Origin: Kingdonia uniflora
Taxonomy: Eukaryota > Streptophyta > Magnoliopsida > Ranunculales > Circaeasteraceae
Direction of reading: 5' to 3'
Length of the DNA stretch: 64,000 bases
Assembly: GCA_014058105.1 (NCBI GenBank)
Contig: JACGCM010001879.1
Coordinates: 248,001-312,000 of the forward strand
Below, one piece after another: positions 56,280 to 64,000 of the stretch. The stretch's first letter is position 1; each line of letters begins with the position of its first letter. The notes beneath the pieces are model-generated. The model saw only the letters and a program-made list of their open reading frames with translations, searched no databases and had not been told where the DNA came from. Position numbers and translations under genes: made by a program.

Positions 56280-57150
56280 AACAGTGAAAGAAAACCTGCA
56301 TTTCTAAGGTCACTCATTCTGCATTTATCCTTCTCAACTGCCTCCTCGGCCTACTACTATTAAATGTAAACAAGGTTTCAACTGCATGTCTGCATCATCT
56401 GCACATTATCTTTCCTATGCATTGTATCACGAGGTTTTGAATATCGTATAAATACTCAAAAATTATAGTACAGATCCAGATATGTATCCATTTTTGGCAT
56501 ATTGAACATTAAACGGGCAACTTATTGAGTTCTCAATGACTACTGTATGTTAAGGGCCAAGGGCTTTTAATTTTGTATCATTTATAGGAGAGCCTAACTA
56601 ATTGTATAGGTAAGGCTTTAAATGGTGTTTATTGAGTTATCAATGACGAGTTTATGTTAAGGGCCAGAGGGCTTTTAATTTTGTATCAATTGATAGGAGA
56701 GTCTAACTAATTGTATAGGTAAGGCTTTAAATGGTGTTTTTTTTCGTGTTTTGAAGAAAATGTTACGACAAACAGCGCAGCAGGCCTAACAGAGTATTTG
56801 ATTTGTCCTGCCAAATTAAAAGTAGTTGATCTTAAATTTCATGTCGATTTCCATATGTTACGAGTACTCGTATTTGGATTAAAACATATACATGTCTAGG
56901 AAAGTATAATTGGATCTGAAAAGATGTAAGTAAGATGAATGCAACAAAAATAAGATATACTAGCATTGGGACGTTGATGCGTTAGATTAATAACATATCA
57001 TTGTTTATCATTTCAAGCAAGATTATATTTAGATTTCAAGCATAGTTAAGGGGTCGCTCCATATTGATTTTTTTTTTTCAAAGGTCATAATTTCAGTATA
57101 CTGTAAATCGTCGTTATTTGCAACAGTTGGATCTAACGGCATAATTCATG
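56280..57150. other. Promoter side of the ALDH gene; otherwise no gene
   Basis: Contains the ALDH upstream region and, at 56,522-56,738, a tandem duplication. No other coding content recognised. Confidence 0.45.
56522..56738. repeat. Two-copy tandem duplication, about 107-110 bp each
   Basis: The block TTATTGAGTTCTCAATGAC...AATGGTGTTT starting at 56,522 repeats from 56,629 with a few substitutions and small indels. Shared words include GTTAAGGGCCA, GGGCTTTTAATTTTGTATCA and ACTAATTGTATAGGTAAGGC. It lies upstream of the ALDH gene. No open frame. Confidence 0.85.
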
Positions 57151-57157
57151 ACGTGGC

Positions 57158-58722
57158 ACGTCCCTAAGAGGGTCGTCTTCTACTACTTGTACTATTGGAG
57201 ATTACCAGTTTGTTGTTTATTATAAGTTTTACTTTTTAGGTTAGTTTTGTAATTGGATTAGTAGGAGAGTTATAGTAGAAGTGATCATAGGAAACTAGGT
57301 TATAAGTAAGAGGGTGGTGTAATGTTTAGTAGGTAGTTAGAGTTGTTTTGTTTATGAAAAGAATTGAGTTCATCTCTTATTAAACTTTATTTGAGATCTA
57401 GTTCAAACTTAGTGTAAATCAAATACGAATTAAGTTTTCCACGTTCGTAGGTTCACATTAATTGGCATCAGAGACGCGTTCACATCCCCGGTATAGCAAG
57501 TCAAGTTTCAAGAGCAAGATATCTAGTGGAAGATCCGTGACGAAAAAACCTACACTCGCTTAAGATGTAGTGAAATTAACGGAAAAACACGCTCGATGGG
57601 ACTGTTAAGCCCCCCCCCCCCCCCCCCCCCGAGTGGTTGGATAAAGTTGAGCAGGTGTTCAACTACAATAAATATGGGGATCCAAAACATATTATAATTG
57701 TTGAGTCCAGACTTACTAGTTTTGCTATCACCTGGTAGAATAGTATTCAACATGCAAGGTGTACATCAGGTTATCGTTACATTACGGAGTGGTAGAAGAT
57801 GCGGAGAAAGATGAAAGAAAGGTTTATCCCCATGAACCATGGTGAGATCGCGTTCGATAAGCTGCAGTCCTTAAAAATGGGTCTCTCCTCCCTTGATGAC
57901 TACACAAATCAGTTTCATCTTCTTGAGGCACGCGCATGGCTCCATAAGACTAAGCAGCAAAGGGTTAGTAGGTGCAAAAATGGACTTACGAAGAAATTAG
58001 AAGAGGCAACCGCACTCCAACCTGTCTTTTGCCTAGTAGAAATTGTACAATTAGCCAAACAAGCGAACGAGTTACATGCACAGTACCGCCCACCAGTTCT
58101 AGCACCTACAACAATAGCTTCAGCTACTTCAACAATCACTGCGCCGCATACCTTTGTTCTAGATAACTGTTACGGATGCGAAAAACCTGGGTACCAGAAA
58201 CGTGATTGTCTCACGTTTGTTAAGAAGGTTGGGTTAGTCGTGGATGGTATGCGAGAGAGCGTTATAGCAACTATTCAACGAATTCTACAGGATGAAGATG
58301 AAGAAGAAACTGAGATGTACACCACATTCGTGCGTGAGTCCTCTAGAGTACCGCCCCTTTGATTTTGTAGACGAAATCTTCTCAGACGGAGACACATCCC
58401 TAAGAGGGTCATCTACCACCCGTTTGACCTATGTTTATTTTTATGTTTTAGCTTATGCACTATTGGAGATGACCAACCTGTTGGTAATTAAAAGTTTTAC
58501 TTTTTAGGTTAGTTTCCTAATTGGATTAGTAGGAGAGTTATAGTAGGAGTGATCCTAGGAAACTAGGTTATAAGGAAGAGGCTGTGTAATGTTTAGTATG
58601 TAGTTAGAGTTGTTATATTTATGAAAATAGTTGAGTTCTTATTTATTAAACTTTATTTGAGATCTAGTTCAAACTTAGTATAAATCAAATACGAATTAAG
58701 CTTCCGCGTTCGTAGATTCATA
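57158..58722 (+). mobile_element. Short LTR retrotransposon, gag only
   Basis: Direct repeats of about 300-330 bp at 57158-57457 and about 58393-58722 share CCCTAAGAGGGTC, TTTTAGGTTAGTTT, AGGAGAGTTATAGTAG and TAAACTTTATTTGAGATC. The 3' copy has extra sequence near its start. A primer-binding site, TGGCATCAGAGA, follows the 5' LTR at 57463-57474, and purine-rich CAGACGGAGACAC precedes the 3' LTR. The interior of about 0.9 kb has only a gag frame. Protease, integrase and reverse transcriptase are absent, so it is non-autonomous. The outer LTR ends and target duplication were not fixed. A 21-C homopolymer lies at 57610-57630. Confidence 0.8.
57799..58362 (+). CDS. Retrotransposon gag-like protein with a zinc-knuckle variant
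   Basis: A 187-codon frame inside the LTR element. The first part has the plant retrotransposon gag pattern (KERFIPMNHGEIAFDKLQSL, SSLDDYTNQFHLL, LTKKLEEATALQPVFCLVEI, LAKQANELH). The C-terminal part has a knuckle-like CYGCEKPGYQKRDC, where the His of CX2CX4HX4C is Tyr, which would weaken or abolish zinc binding. The upstream end of gag appears lost or out of frame beyond the C tract. Confidence 0.65.
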   Translation: MRRKMKERFIPMNHGEIAFDKLQSLKMGLSSLDDYTNQFHLLEARAWLHKTKQQRVSRCKNGLTKKLEEATALQPVFCLVEIVQLAKQANELHAQYRPPVLAPTTIASATSTITAPHTFVLDNCYGCEKPGYQKRDCLTFVKKVGLVVDGMRESVIATIQRILQDEDEEETEMYTTFVRESSRVPPL

Positions 58723-58869
58723 TAAATTTGTGTTTCAATCAAAAAGTTGTTTCATTAATAGTTCATATATAGTGAAACCTAGATAAATACATCCTTGGGG
58801 CCGCCAAAAAATGTGCAAATATACAGGTTGTGCAATTATATAGGTTACAATTATAAATGACTAGTGTTG

Positions 58870-58935
58870 TTGCACGCCCTACGGGCGTGCGACCCCTCTT
58901 TTCCGTCGCGCTTTGCGCGCCTCCTTCGGCGCACT
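58870..58935. repeat. GC-rich hairpin cluster
   Basis: Consecutive perfect or near-perfect hairpins: GCACGCCC-TAC-GGGCGTGC at 58872-58890, a GCGCG...CGCGC hairpin around 58907-58920 and CGCC/GGCG-type pairing just after. The GC content is far above the surrounding AT-rich DNA. The identity is unknown. Confidence 0.6.
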
Positions 58936-58939
58936 TCTC

Positions 58940-60440
58940 ATGCCTATTGCAATATCATTGAGACAACCCAAATTATTTGGATAACTATGTTTGTTTTCTA
59001 TATCATTGAGCATCTCCACAATACCATTGAAGCTCTGATTAGGACTATTGATTTCACAAATTGAGCTCAAGATCTCCAAACCCGTTGCATTTCCTCTCAC
59101 GTGCACAATAACTTAATTTCACCCCATTTCCATTATCTTCAATGTCCACCAATACTTGGGCAATTACTGATTTAAGAGCAAAAGAACCCAACTTCTTCAA
59201 AAATTGGATACAAAAACGGTATCGAATGAGAGAGAATAGAGAATGACGACTAAAGGAGAGGAAGATGGAGCGATGAGTTTTTTTTTCATATCAACTAAGG
59301 GTATTTTAGTCAATTTATGGGATCACAAAAATGGCTTAAATGACACGGACAACGGCTTCGATGGCTATAAGAGCATATGCAACAGTTGGAGGGTGGAAAA
59401 ACCCAAATCCACCCACAGCAGTTAAAGCCAAAATCAAGGTGGATATTAGCCAACACAGTTCTGAACTGCGCGGCACAAACAACTCCTAAGATCTAGCCTC
59501 GTCTCAACATCTGAACTGTCCAAACCATACGTGCAGTTCAGAACTGTGCGGGTAGTGCATGCATGAATTGCCTTCGAATTGCTACTTTATTTCACTCTTA
59601 CATATTACTACATATTGCTAAGTTTTAATTACCAAACCCAAACCCAACTTCTAGCACAAGTTTCCCAAACCCCACATTTACCTAGTAATTCAATCCCATT
59701 ATCCATATATTAACAACGTCGGGACTTAGTCATTCAATTCCCAAAACTAGACGTAGGCAAAGTGATGAAGTTAAACGAAGGGGTAAAGAATTGGTTACGA
59801 ATATGTCGCCGTTACACCTCACGCCGGATAATGATCCCGCCCCAACCCTTGAGGATTTGGACTGAGTGGATATCCTCCTGGACAATTGGGTCAACATTTC
59901 CATTGGATTAGAAGAATTGTCGTTGAGCCGTTAAGCTTCTTGTCAAACAAGTTTGGTAAAAAAACTAGCCGTTGAGAGATAGAAGTGCTTTCTTCTCTCT
60001 GCGACTGATCGTTGTATCCTGGGAGACAGATGCCGATTATATCCTGAAAAACACTGTGGTAGGGGCGAATCTGTCTTAAGGAGATAGTGTGCATGCACTA
60101 GATTCGATCATATCCCGATAAGTGTTTTGATATCTTTCTAATCTCCTTAACTCGTTTTTAATATTGCCAATATACGATTGCACTCTGAAGTATAAAATAA
60201 TAACCTAATAGTAGATTTTGACTTTCGAATTCTGAAATCCACATGTATTCTCATATACCATTGGATATCATGTATAATGCGAACAATAGTCTAGGGTGTA
60301 CTCCCAGTACCTTAGTACCCTAACTAACATTTTTTTGACACACAGGCTAACAACAATTACTAGTTAAGCGCCCTCTTCTAATTTTAGTCGAGGCGCATAA
60401 CTCCCTTATAGTGCATGTAACCAGCTAGTTAGTGAAATCC
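58940..60440. other. Intergenic, no gene recognised
   Basis: Short frames only, none with recognisable content. No tRNA or rRNA gene seen. It separates the gag-only element from the NCA1 promoter region. Confidence 0.4.
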
Positions 60441-61564
60441 TGAGTTTGAGCACAACTTCATGCTTGGTTTGTTGGAGCTTGTCCTCCTCCTATAATGAAG
60501 AACACCAGCACACACACACACGTGATACTCTACGAAATACCACAAACTTAGTTGATCAGTACACGTGCTGCCTAACTAAAATTGAGAATTAAAATTATCC
60601 AATTTTGTTTCATCATCATCAGCTTCTTCAAAGGTACGTAATCATGATAATTAGGGTTTCTTAATTACTACATTGACCACAAAGCAATCATCTTTGTTAC
60701 AATTGGTATTTGATTTCTTTGTTTCTAATAGTAATTACTTCATATGTACATATAGATTGATTGATTGATTGATTGATTGATGTGTAATTGGGTGTGCCTT
60801 TTTATTTGATTCCTGTAGTGTGCAATTTGATTTAATTCTATAGCATAAGAATGATCTTAATATGAATTTGGTAGAATTTAGTTGAATTTGTTAGAATTTG
60901 TAGAATACCCATTACCATGATTTAAATTTTGAGGTTCTGAATGCGCTAATCGGGGAGGAGAGAGTATGAAGATAAACCACCCCAGTCAATTAGCTCAGTT
61001 GTAAAGTTTGGTGTTTGGACAATTGCAGTTGAGTGTTTATGCACCTGCATAATGCAAAATAAAGTAAAATAAAAATAGGGATTGTAGTAGCAGATGCGTG
61101 TTGTTATAGTGGCCTCTTTTATTGATTCATTGATTGATGTGCAATTGGGGGTGTGCCTCATTATTTGATTCTATGTCAAATTGGTTGTAAATTTTATGTG
61201 AATATATTCTGTGATTTGATTTAATTCTATTTATGATTTGGTAATGTTGATGTGTATAAATTTGCCATTTCATGGAATTTGTGATTGGATTGAACAACCT
61301 TATTGTAGATTAACTATTTTGTAATAGGTGTTAGTTATGTTGGGAGTTTTGTAGAAAACCGAATATTCAGCTTTTGATTTTGAGGTATACAAACGAGCAT
61401 TCCGAATTCGCTAATATGAGAGGAGAAAATAGGAGGGTATTTTGGTTTGTAATGTGGTGCGTTAAATTTCTCAAGTATTTTTGATTGCCTATGTGAAGAT
61501 GAATCGCCTCTGTGAACTCTGATTTTGATATTTTTATGTTATTGTAACAGACAACTGGATTAGG
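60441..61564 (+). other. Promoter, 5' UTR exon and 5' UTR intron of NCA1
   Basis: A likely leader exon ends at a donor, CAAAG|GTACGTAATC, near 60,633. The acceptor AACAG at about 61,551 precedes the coding exon by a few bases, giving a 5' UTR intron of about 0.9 kb. The intron contains a (TTGA)n microsatellite at about 60,753-60,781. Confidence 0.5.
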
Positions 61565-64000
61565 ATGACTTCTGTTTGCCCGTTTGCTAAAACTGCACGC
61601 CCAGACGATGGCTATCCGAGGAAGTCTGTGGAGAATAATAACTGTCAGCAACCAGAGGATGAAGCTAAAGTCAAAGAGGAGAACAATGACTCTTCCAGCA
61701 TGCCACCAAAGTGTCCTTTCGGATATGATTCCCATACATTTAAATTGGGTCCGCTGAGCTGTGTTATCTGCAAAGCTCTTCTCTTTGAGAGTAGCAAATG
61801 CATCCCTTGTTCCCATAAGTTTTGCAGGTATGCATTTTAGTGAGGAGTCTAGTTTCTCAGTTTAGGACATGTTAGAGAAATTTAACCCGAATCCATTCCA
61901 AAATCGAATTAAAATTCAAATTTTTGATTAGCATTTTTTCGATTCTAAAGGCCAATATCCGTTAAGGTTAATCTGAGATTCCATTTGCCACAATTTATTC
62001 GATAATGATCTGTCTTAATATGATTTAAGCATCTACTATATATCCATATTTTGTCTACAGTGTCGCCATCCAGATTTGCCTGTAATCAATTCAAATCATA
62101 TTTGAATTTGCGCCATTGTAGATAATATCCATCATTGACAGCCCTATTTCATTCAGATCATTTTCTGTTTACTGTACCATACAAAACCAATTATTTTTGT
62201 TTATTTGACCAGAGCATGTATATCACGCTTTAAGGACTGTCCTTTATGTGGGGCCGACATAGAGAAGATTGAGCCTGACAAGGATCTTCAAGACGTAGTT
62301 GATCGCTTCATTGAAGGACATGCTAGAATAAAAAGGTCTCAAGTTGATACCAATACAAAGGGAGATGACGATGAATGTAAAACAGTTATTTATGGAGATG
62401 TCTCTTTGGAGAGAGGCTCTTTTTTGGTGCAACAAGCTATGAGGGTGAGTTTGATAGGCTGAATGATATTTAGATGTTTTTTATGGTTTCAAAATGGACT
62501 CAATTAAGACTTTTTTTCTTTCGTAATGGTAATGTCTATAGGAGCTGTTTTCTTATAGGTTATCCTGCTATAAATGTTGCATAGTAAGATGTTTTTGGAG
62601 CTTTGGGGTTGTTCTACTTTCTCGTATGTTCTACTCAGATGCCCCATCTTCCTTGAATGATACCTCCTGTACTCTCGGAGGATTTGAGGAGGGTGAGGGT
62701 ATTTCAGTTGCTATGAGAAAAGTGTGTGTTTGTGAGGTGTGTTGGGGGGGGGGGGGGGGGGGTTGGTGGTGTCTTACTAAGTTCCTATTGGGCATGCTAG
62801 GGGTTATGCCGACAATCTCAAAATGGTTAAGGAAACTGAATTTATAAGTTATAAGTCATAATTGAATATTATCCCTTTGTGCTTCCTATTTTTGGCATGT
62901 GAAATTTATTGTTGGCTGTTTCATGTTCAGGCGTTTCGTGCACAGAATATAATGAGTGCAAAGTCAAGACTTAGTCTTTGTACAGTGGACATCCGTGTGC
63001 AGTTAGAAAGACTGGGTAACACCTCAGAGTTGTGTTCACAACTAGGAGCGGTCCTTGGAATGTTGGGCGACTGCTGGTCTGACTCTTTTCTTCCATATTG
63101 TTATTTCTCTTTATTATCCACATGGGCCTTATTAAAGGGTTTTTATCATCGTAATACACCCCTATCTATGGTATCAGGTTACTATTAAAGCAAGATTTGA
63201 ATTTTTGTAACTCTTACATGTATTTATGGGGTCCACATCGAGATGAACAAGATTCTGAAACTTCTAGGCCCATAAAATTACTTGAACATAATAAAGAAAC
63301 AGATGGTTTTTAACTTGAAAATCATGTATGGTATAGTTAAGACCACATTTTTGGAACATCTGTGCTGTGCAGATTTATCATGTTGATGATTTCCTCGCCA
63401 CAGATATCATCATAACCAAAAATATCATTTATTCGTCTGATATCTGTTTAGTTGAATACCAAAATATGAAACTTCTTATTTTTCTCCACCCACCCCCTAA
63501 ATACTTGGAGTACGGTTGTGCATTGCAGTCGAGCAACGGGAGATGCGAGTTCGGCAGTTACTTACTTCGAAGAGAGTGTTGAATTCCTTTCAAAATTGCC
63601 AGAAGATGACTTGGAGGTCATTGCATCTCAACCTTTAGTATCATATTTTTAATTGAAGTTAATGCGGCATCTCTTGAAACATATCATTTCTAACAATTTT
63701 TATACTTTATCTCCACAGGTGACTCATACCCTTTCTGTTTCACTAAATAAAATTGGAGATCTTAAATATTATGATGGAGACTTACTAGCTGCAAGATCCT
63801 ACTACGCACGGTCTTTAGACGTTCGTCGAAATGCAATTAACGGTCGTTCAAATGCACCATCGCAGGTAGGCAATGCTCTATTAACCATTCTCATAAAATA
63901 TTCGCGGAAAACAAATGCTGACCAAAATTGGTATTGAAAATAAAAACACTTTGCAAGCTGAGTAGCTGTTCAAAATAACCTGCATGGATAGTTAATCGTT
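61565..64000 (+). CDS. NCA1: NCA1, RING-finger and TPR chaperone of catalase (5' part)
   Basis: Five coding exons are visible: 61565-61827, 62213-62444, 62931-63076, 63529-63616 and 63719-63865. All introns are GT-AG with consistent phases, and the gene runs off the window. The N-terminus has CPF motifs (SVCPFAKTARPDD, KCPFGYDSHTFKLGPLSC). A RING-type finger follows across exons 1-2 (CVICKALLFESSKCIPCSHK, FCRACISRFKDCPLCGAD). Then come ERGSFLVQQAMRAFRAQN and TPR-like helices (LCSQLGAVLGMLGDC, SSAVTYFEESVEFLSKL, LNKIGDLKYYDGDLLAARSY). This layout and wording match Arabidopsis NO CATALASE ACTIVITY 1, which binds catalase through its TPR part and keeps it folded and active; it matters for stress tolerance and autophagy-linked death. 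Intron 2 holds a 19-G run. The C-terminal TPR part is missing only because the window ends. Confidence 0.93.
62744..62762. repeat. Poly(G) run in NCA1 intron 2
   Basis: Nineteen consecutive G between exons 2 and 3 of NCA1, flanked by GT- and GGT-rich sequence. Its length may be unreliable in the assembly. Confidence 0.8.

Noticed and set aside
1..64000. CRISPR arrays, operons or bacterial systems
   Set aside because: The window is eukaryotic plant DNA. The repeat array at 50.5-51.4 kb has irregular spacing and degenerate units, unlike a CRISPR.

Overview
The window is plant nuclear DNA, most likely from a eudicot. The genes are intron-rich with GT-AG introns. The protein families are plant-specific (ACHT thioredoxin, plant hyccin, CCCH+RRM proteins, P- and PLS-class PPRs, plant O-fucosyltransferase, NCA1). 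The spaces between and inside genes hold plant L1-type LINEs, short LTR retrotransposons and hAT-like MITEs. The species cannot be fixed from the sequence. All exon coordinates were worked out by hand from reading frame, GT-AG sites and remembered family sequence, so a boundary could be off by a few bases.

Layout, left to right. 1-3,100 is gene-poor and holds a 700-bp hAT-like MITE with a perfect 8-bp target duplication. An ACHT-type chloroplast thioredoxin (-) follows at 3.1-4.8 kb. From 6.8 to 26.6 kb one gene on the minus strand, the minor-spliceosome protein U11/U12-65K, has 1.4 kb of coding sequence in 11 exons spread over about 20 kb. Its introns contain a near full-length broken LINE, two LINE fragments, a MITE-like repeat, a 2.75-kb non-autonomous LTR element with an intact 5-bp target duplication, and a broken PPR gene. 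A SEC14/CRAL-TRIO lipid-transfer-type gene (-, 27.1-29.0 kb) and a single-exon hyccin gene (+, 30.5-31.5 kb) are divergent neighbours. A LINE RNase H fragment, a CCCH/RRM gene (-, 33.8-36.4 kb), a region of TTCGGAA-type repeats, a long fold-back element and a broken partial copy of the CCCH/RRM gene fill 31.7-39.3 kb.

The right half holds a short PLS-class PPR (-, 40 kb), an unrecognised Pro/Tyr-rich protein (-, 43 kb), an O-fucosyltransferase-family gene (+, 44.2-50.0 kb) with an internally deleted LINE in intron 3, a P-class mitochondrial-type PPR (+, 51.5-53.2 kb) behind an array of more than 20 near-palindromic CAAATGATTTG-type units, an ALDH3-family aldehyde dehydrogenase (-, 54.0-56.3 kb), a gag-only LTR element (57.2-58.7 kb) and the 5' part of NCA1, the catalase chaperone (+, from 61.6 kb, cut by the window end).

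The genes do not form a pathway or cluster; this is ordinary plant gene order. The notable features are the transposon load inside the U11/U12-65K gene, the near-palindromic array directly upstream of the P-class PPR gene, and several well-preserved transposon footprints. I found no convincing new biological system.
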